64,000 nucleotides of DNA from positions 558,001-622,000 of the forward strand of contig JACGCM010000779.1 of the NCBI GenBank assembly GCA_014058105.1, given 5' to 3'. This DNA is from Kingdonia uniflora. Taxonomy: Eukaryota > Streptophyta > Magnoliopsida > Ranunculales > Circaeasteraceae. The first letter of the stretch is position 1; the number at the start of each line of letters is the position of its first letter. The notes under the pieces were generated by a model. It saw only the letters and a program-made list of their open reading frames with translations, had not been told where the DNA came from and made no database searches. Shown piece after piece: positions 22,100 to 34,046 of this stretch. The translations under genes and the position numbers were made by a program.

Positions 22100-23408
22100 G
22101 ATTTTCATGTATCTGTTTTAGCTCATTTCTTATCACCCTGAACATCGTTGTTGGGTTCACTATTTTTATCTATAGATGGACCTTTTGTGGCTATGACATT
22201 TTTAGTAGATTTATGATTTTCAGACATCATTCTCTCCAGGTTGATGTTGCCATTGACTTTTTAATCATGTCTTACAAGGTGGAAGGCTTGTTCAAGAAAG
22301 GTGCTCTTCGGCTTTACAATCGAGCCATAGTATGTTGGTAAACGCCGATACAACTATTTTTTGACCGAGATTATCGACTTTTCTTGCAAGTTCGAGAAAC
22401 TTCTTTCAAAACACTTCAAGCTTCTCCCCTTAAGCTTGCTTGAGACTAATAATAGTGTATAAATTCTCTTTTTTGTCTTTGTTATGAGCGTATATCTTGA
22501 CGAAGATTTTTTGTAGTTGGTCGAACGTGAGGATTAAATCTTAAGGTAGAGAATGGAACCATCAGAGCGATTCTCCCTGTAGGCTTGTAACGATAGAATG
22601 TGGTTCAAATTTGAATACAACCCCAATGAATTTCAGAATTACTGGATGTGTTCTTTAGGATCAGTGCCTTTGTACTTACGTATCTTCAGAGTATGGAAAC
22701 CTATCGGTACTTCCATATCAAACACCTCTTTGGCGATCAGACTACCTTATAATTTGGTCAAATCATCATTACTGGCAAGAGCTTGAGCTTCTATTAATTC
22801 TTTGATTCGCTGATCCATATGTTTCTGTGTGATGAACTGACGTGGTGCTGGAACGGATTTGCGTACAGATCAGAGGTTATGATTACCGCTTCCCTCACTC
22901 GAACGTTCACGAACTGATACCCTGGATAGAGGCCGTGACTCCTCTTCTTAATGCTTGGAGGGCCTATTTCCTCTATTAATCTCTAACTGATCTTCTCATC
23001 CTAGATGAATGGAAGCTTCTAGTACGTGTGGATCATTGCGTTGATACTTGGAAGCTCTACTGCTAGTGGCCGCTCGAGGTCCTAACCTATCTCATGCTGA
23101 AAGTCTGGAGTTCGTCGATATCTAATCACGTTCCATGGGAGGTTAAACCTATTGATTGTCTTATAGTACTTTAAGGCAGTCTGTAATGTGGTCATCTATT
23201 TTTCATGTCGTTTGAACTCTGTTTGTCAAGCTTTACGTTCATCTTCAAGCTCTTGATCTTGATGTTGTCGGTCGTGTAACAACTAACGTTTGAGCTCATT
23301 CTGCTTCTTTATTTATGCATTGAGGTTCGCCCTTAATTTTGCGAGCTGATTAGGTTCTATTGAGAATTCATGCTGATCTGTTGTAGCTGGTCGCTTAGAG
23401 GTTACCAT
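22100..23408 (-). pseudogene. Degenerate gypsy gag
   Basis: The preferred start is ATG 23408 (MVTSKRPATTDQHEFS). Recognisable pieces include MDQRIKELIEAQAL, VPIGFHTLKIRKYKGTDPKEH (the Gag 'Y.G..DP..H' motif) and a later stretch with VDNLGQKIVVSAFTN matching the end of the retrotransposon gag core. Many stops and frame changes. Confidence 0.6.
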
Positions 23409-23486
23409 GATTAAAAATTGATCGTTGAGTAACTATTTGCCTTTGGATTTCATGGAAATATCTTCTTTCCCACAGACGGTACCAAA

Positions 23487-23971
23487 TATAAGGGCCTGAT
23501 TTTATAGCTCGAATGGCTCTTACACCAAATGTATCCTTGACGCAATTAGTATATAAATGACACAAATGATTTAGTGTGGAAACCTTTAAATAGGTAAAAA
23601 CCACGACTTCAGTTTGAGGATTTAGTAACTGTGACTTTATTACTTGAGACTGATATTTTGGTTACAAGTTATGATCTCTTGAGCTAGAAAAAACTTGATC
23701 CCCTTTCTCTTCTGTATCTTTCTCCTTTTATAGACCTCATTGTCAGTTCATTTTCTTGTGTAAGCACATTTTCCTAAAATAGGGGAAGTTAGGAGTTACT
23801 ACTGTAACTGCCAGTTCGTGTGGCCTTGACTATTTCTGTTTCATCTAGAGTGCTCGAGTTACGTTCTTCTTCAGTACGTGGTCTAGGTGTTATTGTTAAT
23901 AGCGTGTATGTCACGTGTATGTTGCATGAGTCTGGCATGGTACTAGTTCAATGCTAGGGATAGGTCCCTAC
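23487..23971 (-). repeat. Gypsy 5' LTR
   Basis: On the element strand it starts TGTAGGGACC and ends near CCTTATA, two bases before the PBS. TATA-like CTCCTTTTATAGACC is on the + strand. The arrangement resembles the LTR at 50263-50836 (shared GTGGAAA-CCTTT-AATAGGT block). Confidence 0.65.
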
Positions 23972-24213
23972 AGTTACTAATTCTAATCCCTCCTGTATTT
24001 TATAAAAGGGGTGACCTAGGTTATTTGTTTTTAAGTAGTTTGTAGAGTTAATTTGTTTATGAAAAGAGTTAAATTTACCTCTTATTAAATTTTAGTTGAG
24101 ATCTAGTTTAAACTTAGTGTAAATCAAAAACAAATTAAGCTTCCGCGCTCATAGATTCACATTAATTGGCATCAGAGCCGCGTTTACATCCCCAGTATAG
24201 CAAGTTTCAAGAG

Positions 24214-24318
24214 TAAGATGCACGTAGAAGACTCGTGACGAAGAAACCTACACTCGTTCATGATGTGGTGAGGATAGCGGATAAGCTTGATAATCTTGTT
24301 GAGGCTTTTAGAAAATGA
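24214..24318 (+). pseudogene. Copy A short conserved ORF (decayed start)
   Basis: One frame reads TKKPTLVHDVVRIADKLDN and on to a TGA within ATGA at 24315-24318, aligning with the 37-residue ORF of copy B (TKKPTLADNVVRILDNFDK). The start region has lost the ATG in frame. The overlapping ATG opens a second frame MSFFPSP that stops after seven residues here. Confidence 0.55.
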
Positions 24319-25503
24319 GCTTTTTCCCATCCCCCTAACCACCTCCATTAGGCATACTAGAAAACCCCTCTCTTGAGGGAAGTGTCGCCGCAAGGAGCGA
24401 CAAACTTAACAATCTGTTTGCAAGTTTCATTATTGAGGCCGAAACTTGTAATGTTGAGGAAATCAGGGTACAACCCATAGCCAACAGACCGACCACGGCA
24501 ACCATTGACCAACTGAGACGACCCCAGAATACAGCCAACAAGGGCTGCCGACATCAGTCCCGATAGTGGTCGGTACCACAATAGCGCCGGTGGCACTCAC
24601 GAAGGCAGATTTTCTTTCTTGGGCAAGCCGACAACAAATTCTATCTCGTGAGGCCTAAATCAGGTCCAAGCCAACACCCAAGCAGCCAGATCTGCTCCTA
24701 AAGCCGCTTTATCCCACGCTCTTGTCGAAGCCAAATCATCCCACGATCACTCCCAAATAACTATCGCAGATTTATCTTCACGATTGGAAGAGAGAACCAG
24801 AAGAAGAGGAACTGTCTGCAAAAAGTGGAGAGGGGAGATTAAAGGAGGAAAATTACAGATTTTTTTTCTCCAAATACTACAGGTTCGCGATGGGGAAATG
24901 AGGGAGTGTGATACCATACAAACAGTTACAACTTATCATTTAGGAAAGAAAACTCCAGCAGTACGTGCTGTGCACATGCTTCAGGATAAAAAATAACCAG
25001 CTCTAGTAGTGAGTGCGGTCAAAAGGCCGAGCCGAGTCTAACAAAATAGTGTATCTTCAGCGGTAGCTACCAATCAACGTGCTACTCAGCAGTGGATTTA
25101 GGAGACATGTATGGATCACAAGATGCAGATCGGTCTCGTCAAATAATTCCATTCACTCATGTTAGAGTCTGAGGTATCCCAATATTTAATCCGTATGGGG
25201 GAGATGATGGCCCTAGGCAAAGAATATTTTTTGTATGTTGATCTATTTTAAGAAAGCTTCTTAGCAGGTTTCGAGGTGCAGAACACAATATTTTTTTAGT
25301 TTTTAATTTTAGTTGTCAATGGATGTAGTTATGTTGGTGACAACATTATACCCCCATACATGGGTATGACCTCGGTTTACGGTAAATTTTGCTGTAAAAT
25401 TTGAAGTTCGAAGATGGGCATGCCATATCAGAAAGTTTCGAGTTCTGTGATGTTTGAAAACTTGTTGATTTTGTGGTTAAAATCTTCTGCTAAGGGAGGA
25501 ATT

Positions 25504-25868
25504 TGATGTGAATTGTCCTCTAATGGTCGTTCTCACCGTCAATGGACTATTTATATTTATGCTATTTTAATTCAAGCCTCTCTATTACTGGAGATGTTAA
25601 GTTGATTTAAGGACTTGCTTGATTAACCAATATAAGATTAAAGAGGAAGTTTTCTCAATTTAAGTATAATTCTATTTCAATTAGAATTAAGGTTGCTAAA
25701 TCCCCCTTGTGTTCTATGAAAAGGGAGGTCTAGGTTATTTATTTTTAAGTAGTTAGTACAGTTGATTTGTTTATGAAAAAAGTTGAGTTTTTCTCTTATT
25801 AAACTTTAGTTAAAGTTCAAACTTAAATCAAATACAAATTAAGCTTCCACGTTCGTAGATTCACGCTA
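25504..25868 (+). repeat. Element A 3' LTR
   Basis: Starts TGATGTGAATTG after a polypurine tract; the end is set by alignment with the 24174 end of the 5' LTR (GATTCAC then TA). It shares its TGATGTG start with element B's LTRs. Confidence 0.65.
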
Positions 25869-26699
25869 ATACTACTGCCCACATCAGTTCACCTTATAAA
25901 GTTATATGATAAAAATAGATAAAGATGGAGTAGCCACTATCAATGGAATATCATTCCATTAAATTTAACGTCAATTTCCTATCATATCTTAACCAAAAAG
26001 TGGGAAAATCATCTCATCAGGGCCGACCCTAGCAGTTTGGTTTTTTTTTTTGCTAGGCAGTTTGGTGGCCCCAAGCGAACTTTCTAAGTTAGGCCCCACA
26101 TGCAAAAGGAAATCATAAGTTGGTTATTTAATATGCCTGAAGCCCCTTGTTAAGCTGAACTCATATCTCAATACATTTTGCTACTAAGAGTATCCACAAC
26201 AGCCTCCTTCAAAGATAGGGAGGGGTGGTGGCATGTACTCCTTAAATTCATGTTTTACGCGAGTAGGAGTGCGCTAACCATTATGTTGAGAAGTTATGTT
26301 CTAGTTTCTTTCTTTTTTTAATGTCAATAGTGTATTTTAATTTAGAATGAGATGAGTTGTGATTCAATGTATCGATCTGTTTCATCTACTTGTGATTCCA
26401 GTTTAGAGATCGATTTTTTTTATGTAATTATTAGTATTTCCTTGTTTCGATGTTCAAACTCACTTTCATACCAAATATTTATACAAATGTGACATATGAA
26501 AACTCTATCATACTTAAGATGGTAATGCTTATTATTTATTTTGTATTACAATATAATGCTAAGATAATTTTCTCATGAAAAGTAAATTATAATTGCTTGT
26601 TGATCTACTTGAAATAATTCATAAACTATAAACTATAAATTATAAATATAAATGAATTAGACGCATAAACATATCTTACACATATTGAGACGATTCGAG

Positions 26700-27893
26700 T
26701 GAAAGGTAGGAAACATTTTATTCTTCTTTTTCATGTTGATCATTGAGTGTTGCGTCACTATCTTCATCGTCATCTATAGTAATTTGTTTGATTGCATCTT
26801 CTTCATCTTGGAATTTTCAATTGGAGGCGAGATGATCTTTTTTAAGAATTTCAAATCTCGTTATTTTCAAGGTCATTAATTATGATTGTAGTTCCATCAA
26901 CCTGATAATTTTTCTTATTTATCGTATATTATTCTTAAAAAATGTTAGTTAAAAGTATACAATTATTATACGTAGATAGTTGATTACCTCTTCAATATCT
27001 GATTCATTGGCTCACTGTTTCTTTGAACTGCTGGACATTTTTTAGCAGTTGGTTTGGTTCGTTTCGCAGTTTTCTTTGTAGCCTCTGAATTTTAAACATC
27101 CAATATTGAGCTAGGTTCAGAATTGGGATCTTCATTATCATTGTGCTGGAATTGTCCCGTATTGCTTATCTCATCAACTAATGTTGATCTATTTCCCCAA
27201 CGATGTTTGCAGTATAATTGCCTATTAGTGGGGTTGACAACTCTAACGTCGTACAGATCGTCTGTTACTTCCTAACTTTTCTTTCCCGTTTAAAGGTTGT
27301 TCCATTGCCTGTTTGACACAAGTAAAAGTGAGAATTACAATATATGATAGACGACTTCAAATAGTTCCCTGTTGAACAAATTAAATAACTAAGTAGGTTA
27401 TTTACCTGAAATAGTGTTACATTGGATGGAGGTAGTGTAGCTGAAGATTTCATTTGATAATCCTCTATTCTTTGGCGAAGTTTATTATAAATATGAATCA
27501 TCTCCACTTCCAAATGTACAAACATAGATGTACGATTATTTTGGAGGGTCAATGAGGCAACTTCGGCAAAATAATTGAAGAGCTAGTCACTATTAGTGTT
27601 CCAGAACTAATCTCCAATAGCAACAAAGATTCCTGGGTTCTTGTGACAAACATTTTTGATAAAATCCGTTGTTATCTCACGTCCATAAGTGGCTAAAAGA
27701 TACTAGAAATTTATAGTAATACATTGGATTGTTCTAATGACATCTCGTGTTGATATAACATCATTGGTTTGACTGTTAACTACCCATCGCATTGTAATGA
27801 CACCAATCTACACAATTGCTTTTGTTAAGACAATGTGTGAAGGATGTTCCTCATCCATACTTGAATCGTAGTCTCGTATCTTAACAATGGCCA
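26700..27893 (-). pseudogene. Decayed coding region, unrecognised
   Basis: From ATG 27893 a frame reads MAIVKIRDYDSSMDEEHPSH and continues with four to five internal stops through GIFVAIGD and FNYFAEVASLTLQNNRTSMF (open at 27552-27265). After probable introns or indels, DVRVVNPTNRQLYCKHRWGN and the basic EATKKTAKRTKPTAKK follow. Codon-like continuity across 600 bp suggests a former protein, perhaps an accessory protein of the host element. I do not recognise the family. Confidence 0.4.
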
Positions 27894-28031
27894 TTATATA
27901 TCTAAATAAGAAAAATAGAAATCATATTTAAGTAAATACAAATTAATATCTAGTTTTATTGTGATATGACAATAAATTTAAATATGAAAAGTTGGGTAAT
28001 TAGGTTAGATTTATATGGAAAAATATTCTTT

Positions 28032-28481
28032 GGAACCGAAGGTTGTTATAAACAAAATATAATTGAGGGTACAATTAATGTTAAATAATGAATAGGGTTA
28101 AAAGTAGTACAAATCCATACCTTGAAGAAGAAGATCATATATAGTAGTCTTAGAAATACAATAGAATAGTGTTGAAATATAAGGAATAAGTTGTGTTGTG
28201 AGATACAGAAGTCTTCTACTTTATAAACCCTAAATAGAGTTTTATTAAAGAAGGGAACTGAAGGTTGTTTTAAACAAAATATAATTGAGGGTACAATTAA
28301 TGTCAAATAATGAATAGGGTTAAAAGTAGTACAAATCCATACCTTGAAGAAGAAGAAGAAGATCATATATAGTAGTCTTAGAAATATAATAGAATAGTGT
28401 TGAAATATAAGGAATAAGTTGTGTTGTGAGATGCCAAAGTCTTCTACTTTATAAACCCTAAATAGAGTTTTATTAAAGAAG
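28032..28481. repeat. Tandem duplication of a 222-bp unit
   Basis: Copy one (28032-28253) and copy two (28254-28481) are nearly identical; the second has two extra GAA triplets and a few substitutions. Each contains a TTTATAAACCCTAAA block, possibly the promoter side of the - strand coding region. Confidence 0.9.
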
Positions 28482-30059
28482 GGAACTAATTCTAAAGCCT
28501 ATGAGTTTCTAATATTATCTCCTATATATTTGGAGTATCAATTACTATTGTATAATATTGTAGGCCAATTATAAAGTATTTTAAGTGGCCACCATAATGT
28601 TAAGAATAAAGGTTATATTTATAGGATTACATTTAGGTTCTAGATTAATCCCTGCTTGCCTGCTTCATATAGGAAAAGTGTTCCACAATAGCATAAAAAC
28701 TTAAAGTATGTCTGGATTACATTTCAAATTTGATTTCTTAAAGTATGTAGATCATAAAAAATTAAGAAGCTTTTGGAGTATAAATAAGTATTAGTATAGT
28801 TTATCTTTATTATTATGTAATTATGAAGCTTGGAAACAATGTGTTCATTAGGTCCTGATTATTGCTAGATAATGTTTGGGTCTTCTCAAAACAATTGCTG
28901 GGGAAGTAAATGCGTGGATTAAGTTTTTATGTATGTCTATTCTCACATTACGAAGCTGAGATACTTGGATATAAAGATAACTAGGGAGGATAATTTTCAA
29001 GAGTTCTGTGACTATAGTAAATGGCTTAAGGTGGCTAAGAAAACTATTAGGCATACAAAAAGAGGATATGGGTTAGAGGGTGAAAGTTGTCATATCAAAT
29101 GTGTGAATCGCCATATGGAGTGCCTATCTAGATTAGGAGAATTGTGAGATATGAGATGTGAGATGATTTGTACTATAACTAACTGTTGGAGATGTTTAGT
29201 AATCAAAGAGGAGAGGACGAAATATAACCAACTGTTGGAGATGTTAAGTACTCAAGTGTGAGAGTTGCCATATTCACTAGAAATTTAGGGTAGGATAGTT
29301 GTGGGGAGAGGGCAGAATATAGACTAATATTGGAGATGTTAAGTAATTGAAGAGGAGAAGGGTAATAAGGTAACATTACACTAGAACATTAATCCAACGG
29401 CTGAATTTCAATTCCTCGCCAAAATTGGTAAAAAATTGAATTGAGGCAGTACAAACCAATCCTCGAGTCTGTGCTTTTTGTGATTTGACGTTAGGATTCA
29501 AACAAAATTATCATCTTCTTCCTTATTTATATAGATTAACATACTTTCTAAAAAAGGGAGTTAAGTAACTTTTTATTACAAAAGTAGAAGAAACACTTTC
29601 CACATAATTAAAGTGCTCATGTGGCTACCCAAATGTAACTTCCCTCTCCTTATTATTGAGGAGAGAGCGTGTAAAAATTGGGAGTCTTCAAATTTTAAGG
29701 AGTCCGTAAAAGCATTTCTAACTTTTTTTGCCTCTCTAAAATAAGTATAGGGAGGCTATTGTGGATGCTCTCATATGGTCATATCAAAAATTTTAATGGA
29801 TGACAATCACACCAATTTTTACCCAATAAATCTTAAAAAGCGAGAAAATTGACTGAACACAAATGAGATTGACTTCAAGGAAAGAGAGAGCCTATACTTC
29901 TTAAAAAGGGAGAGGCAATTCAAAAGAAAAGAAATGAAATGAAGGGAGAGTCAGATTAATAGAGTTTGATAGTTTAACTGTCTAAAATTTATGGAAGGGA
30001 GGAGTTTGGAGATATTGGATATCTTTCGAATCAACAACTCTCCATCAAATACTCTTAGC

Positions 30060-31442
30060 TAGGGGTGGCAATGTAGAACCGATTACCCGAACCCGAAGCG
30101 AGATCATTTAGATTGGGTTTGGATCCATTATTTTATTACCCATTTAAATTCAGGTCTTTTTCGACCCGACCCGATAGGGCCTGAACCCGATGATATAAAA
30201 CCCGATGGGTATTTCGGTTTACGGGTCTACCCGATTAAAACCAAAGTTTAACTTTAAACTTTTATTTAGTCTTCGTCTCTCCAATCTCTATACGATTTCT
30301 ACCTTCAATTTCTTATTAATTTTTTTTGGGAAATCTCTTGATTTGTTCCATTTCTTATTGAAACTCAAAGATATTTCTTTATAATCCAAAGAAAATATAC
30401 ACTACACCAATTTTGATTAGGGCTGTTAATGGACCAGATTGGACTAGGACCTGTTATGATCCTAGTTCAATCCGTTAAGAAACTCCACTAGTCCTAACCC
30501 AATCTGAATCCTATAAGACCATAAAACTGTGGATCCTAACCCAGTCTATTAATAATTTGGTCGATCCTGACCCGGTTCGAACAAATCCTTTAACAAAAAA
30601 AAGAGATTTCTACAGAGGGGAAAATCTTAAAGAATCCTTACGTGAAAACCACTTTTTTTACGAACAATCATTTTACGTAAACCCTAATTGTCATTTCACA
30701 CTTAAAGATCTTATTCTTTGGCCTTTGTGGCGCTATAAAAAAAAATTGATTTAAGAGAAGAAAATACTCTATAATGAGCCATGAGTTATTATTTAAAGAA
30801 TATAGAAGCAAAATTAAGATTCTTTATTAGAAGATAATTACAATAATAACACCCATAGTATGTATCTTTAACGGATCAAATCTTTAGCGGATTAGATAGA
30901 GGTGGATCCTTATCCAATCTGTTAGCTTATCGGGCCGGACCTTAACGGTCTGGGTTTCCTAATAGAGCTACAAAAATTAATCATAAACCTTTACTAATGG
31001 ATCAGACCAGACCGGGTAACGGATTTAGTCCTTACTATTGATAACCCTAATTTAGATATTCATGATAGTACCCTAACCTTCTACCACACCATAATCCATA
31101 ATCCTTATGGTATACCCATACACTTTGTTTATTGATCATAATCAGTATGATGATTAGTGTTACATTGATCCAAAATGTTTGACTTATTTTTTAATGAGAT
31201 ATGTTGATAAAATTGTGCAAAAAGCTTTTTTTATTTTATATAGGAAGCATGAAGGGTTTTCAAATATCTACATGCATTAAATACTCAACAGTAGGACCTG
31301 AAACCAACTAATAACCCATAATTTAAATAGATTCGGTTCTGGGACGGCTTTCTTAGGACCCAAACCCGATATACCCAGCTTAAATTGTTCCGAGTCCTGA
31401 AGTATGAAGAACCGACCCGAACCCGACCCATTGCCACCCATA
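30060..31442. mobile_element. hAT MITE, sister of 6841-7723, interrupted
   Basis: Starts TAGGGGTGGCAATGTAGAACC and ends GACCCATTGCCACCCATA. Flanks CTCTTAGC (30052-30059) and CTTTTATC (31443-31450) match at six of eight positions. The first 180 bp align closely with 6841-7020. A second hAT-like element at 30418-31049 splits it. Confidence 0.8.
30418..31049. mobile_element. Second hAT-like MITE nested in the first
   Basis: Starts TAGGGCTGTTAAT and ends ATTGATAACCCTA (imperfect inverted repeats). Flanks ATTTTGAT (30410-30417) and ATTTAGAT (31050-31057) match at seven of eight. Internal GGACCAGATTGGACTAGGACC-like blocks recur near the right end in inverse orientation. Non-coding. Confidence 0.75.
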
Positions 31443-31630
31443 CTTTTATCTTACTGTACTTATTATTTAATTATAGATTTAGTTTGTTAAGGATATTCCC
31501 TCCTTGATATTAGGCATTCTTTTAAGCGAAATAACATGTTTTTTTTAAGAGATTTTGAGGCCCCTTCTAGGGAAGAGGCCTAAATCTGCCGCTTTGGTAG
31601 CCTTGCCCTAGGGCTGGGATTGCATCTCAT

Positions 31631-32237
31631 CAAAGTGACAATCTGCAAACATTGTAGTAAACGTATCACCTATCATGGGTTTTATGTATCAGATGATTGC
31701 TGGTGAATCAAACCCGACATATATATTAAGGCGTTGTTGAGGGTTCATCTTTGTTAATTGAGAACGTGTTAACAGTTGCACTGTTTAACCAAAAGTACAA
31801 AAAAGGAGATATCCAGTTGTTGGCCCCTTGATTAGTTGTATTGGGGAATATTGATGATAAGTAAAAGGTCTGATCTTTTTAAGAGCAGAGGCATAATACA
31901 ACATAACCCCACGATGAAGCTGAAAGCTGAGTACACTTAAGTTTGCATAATGATTGATTGAAGGCACTCTATTAAAGACTTGGCCAAACCATTTTGCATA
32001 TGGACGTATGGTACAGGACATTCCACATCTATATGCCAGCTGACATATAATAGTCATCAAGCAATCGATAACTAAATCCTTCAACTCCATTAAGTTTAAT
32101 AGATTTTATTGAATAATAAGGGAAATGTGTTCAAAGTTTTGTAAATGCAAAATTTAAGATGAATCAACATAAAGAAGAACTTATGTTACACATCTAATCT
32201 CTAATTTCGGTCTTCTTCTTTTTTGTTGGGGGTGGAT
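31631..32237. other. Unassigned interval
   Basis: AT-rich DNA between two transposons. One open frame of about 100 codons lies on the - strand (32090-31785) but has no recognisable domain. I see no gene here. Confidence 0.4.
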
Positions 32238-32242
32238 CAAAC

Positions 32243-32580
32243 TAATCCACAATTGCTAGGAGAGTATTAATTAGAAGAATAATCTAAAAGATAATGAAGA
32301 ACACACAATAGAATTGGTGGGGAGAAAATTCTCCCCTTAGGGTTTCTTTATTGCTCCATAGAAAGATTACAATAGAACTTCTAAACTCCAATTAGGTTTT
32401 ATAACCTTAGGCTTATTCTTTTATAGGGTACAAGTCTCATTTTTGAAACTAGACTCCTATTGTTAAATTATAGTAATACTCTAAATAGAAATATAAACTC
32501 AAACTCCTAAAACTAAAGAAATACTCTAAAATTGAAGTATGACACTAAATTAGTGATACTTCATAAATCCTCTGACATCA
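32243..32580 (-). repeat. Tandem element LTR 1
   Basis: 338 bp; left edge follows CAAAC. The adjoining internal - strand AAAGGGGAAACCA is the polypurine tract. Confidence 0.8.
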
Positions 32581-33399
32581 TGGTTTCCCCTTTAAAATAC
32601 CTTGTGCTCTTGCTCAAGCTAGAATTAAAGATGTGGGAACTTAGAAACGCCCCTATATCACGAGTGTACCAATTTGTTTAGAATACCATACTCCTTAAAA
32701 AGACGTTCTCGTTCAATCCATAGATCTTTTACCGATACAAGTGTCTTCTATAAAGTCTTCATCTAGTAGAGATAAGAATATATAATCGCTTCTAGATCTG
32801 ATAGTAGCTATTCCTCCTTTAAAATCTATCAAATTACTCTTCCAATGATAATTAGATACTGGTAATTAAAGATCCAGTCCCAATTCTTGATTATAAAACT
32901 TTAGTTGGTGCTAGCAAGTCTTTCTTCGTAGTAGCTTATTGTGAATTAATCTACCCAATTTTTAGATCTGTATCATACTCATGAGGAACAATCGGCTGAA
33001 TAAGTATAACCTCCAATAATGCAAAACTTACTAGTATTGGCCATCTACCAAAATGATTATCCTCTTTTCCGGCATTCACAAATCCATGAAAAATGGTGAT
33101 ATAAATCTTAAAATCAAATTTAAGATATTTTCTAGGATTCGTAAACTTAATAGCATTCGTAATTTCCTCAGATTCGGCATTTTTAGAATCTCTAGATTCA
33201 TTGTCATCCTCCTCCTCCTTCTCTTTGCTCCCTATCCTCTCTTCACGATCATGTTATCTCTTGGAAGTAGATGCTCTTGAGATATTGGCGTTAAACATGA
33301 TGTTCTTCTTCTAATTAGATCTCTTCCCAGATTATTTGAGCCAGTCGCATGTCGGGACCATAAACCACAATCCTCCAATGATAAACAAAACACCACTCT

Positions 33400-33995
33400 T
33401 GTTGGGTGTGAACTCGAATGTGAAGAATAGAATTGTTGAAGGCTGGAATTGTCGAAGTCGTTCGAACAAAAATAGGAGTCGTTCGAACGAGATTATCTAT
33501 TTTTGCGTTTTAGAACTTGGTTCATCAAAGTCGTTCAAACGAACTTGGATGTCGTTCGAACGAGTTACATGTTTCTAGGGCTGGAGACTAATTATCATTA
33601 AAGTCGTTTGAACGGGATATGTGTAGGTTTGCTTTGGATACTATTTTGGGACATTGAGTTTGCCTTGAGATCCGTTCTACTTGTATTTTAGTTCCATAAT
33701 ATATAAATGAGACTTAGTTTATTTGTTTAGATTATCTTTTCTCTATTCGAGTTTAATTCTAGAGACCTAGAATTTGAGAGACTCTATTAAAGCTTGGGAA
33801 GCTTGGAGAGATCGTGTAACTTGTTTGATTATAGTAGATTGTTCGTAAGGAGTATTTTTTTATCCGTAAGGATTTTCCACTTCCCTCCTCCGGGTAAATT
33901 GTTTGTATTTTGTCTTTCATTTAATTTCTCAATTGGCATTTTCGTTTATCATTCTTGGGGTGATAAATTAGGATTAGCTACCTTTATTACTAATA
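33400..33995 (+). repeat. Copia 5' LTR
   Basis: 596 bp, TGTTGGG to CTAATA, aligned end to end with 37616-38216. Promoter-like ATATATAAATGAG near 33698. Confidence 0.85.
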
Positions 33996-34046
33996 ACTAG
34001 GGTCAGAGTAAGTGTTATAGGGCTTATGTGAAGAGTGATAGCCGAT

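Larger units (their letters stand above)
21021..23971 (-). mobile_element. Degenerate gypsy derivative (LTR, PBS, gag, tandem repeats; no pol)
   Basis: Read on the - strand: LTR (23971 to about 23487), PBS TGGTACCGTCTGTGGGAA (23484-23467), a decayed gag (from ATG 23408), then the duplicated blocks and 40-bp array. No protease, RT or integrase motif is present and the 3' LTR is not found. The LTR end at 23971 abuts a truncated LTR of element A, so it apparently inserted there. It looks like a large non-autonomous or internally deleted Tat relative. Confidence 0.65.
23972..25868 (+). mobile_element. Small non-autonomous LTR element, copy A
   Basis: A partial 5' LTR (23972-24174) is followed by PBS TTGGCATCAGAGCC, an internal region of 1.3 kb, polypurine tract AAGGGAGGAATT and a full 3' LTR (25504-25868). 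The LTRs share TATAAAAGGGG-type and AGGTTATTT-TTTTTAAGTAGT blocks. The 5' LTR is cut at 23971 by the gypsy insertion. The internal region starts like copy B (42735 on), including a conserved short reading frame, but encodes no pol. Confidence 0.75.
26188..29770. mobile_element. DNA transposon, PIF/Harbinger-like termini
   Basis: Inverted termini GAGTATCCACAACAGCCTCC (26188-26207) and the reverse complement of GGAGGCTATTGTGGATGCTC (29751-29770) match at 18 of 20 positions. Flanking TAA and TCA could be a decayed 3-bp duplication. The superfamily call rests on the GAGCATC-type terminus only. It holds a decayed - strand coding region and a tandem duplication. Confidence 0.5.
26018..31622. mobile_element. 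hAT-like DNA transposon shell (5.6 kb) with nested elements
   Basis: A perfect 8-bp duplication CATCTCAT flanks the block (26010-26017 and 31623-31630). Its ends are CAGGGCCGACCCTAG and, inverted, CAATCCCAGCCCTAG (about 10 of 15 identical). An 8-bp duplication is the hAT hallmark. Subterminal GGCCCC/AGGCC blocks occur near both ends. No hAT transposase was recognised; the interior is largely other elements (26188-29770 and 30060-31442). Confidence 0.6.

Noticed and set aside
28046..28366. 106-codon - strand frame with a repeated peptide
   Set aside because: The internal repeat comes from the 222-bp DNA duplication, not from a protein repeat.
31785..32090. 101-codon - strand frame
   Set aside because: No domain recognised, and it lies in an AT-rich gap between transposons.
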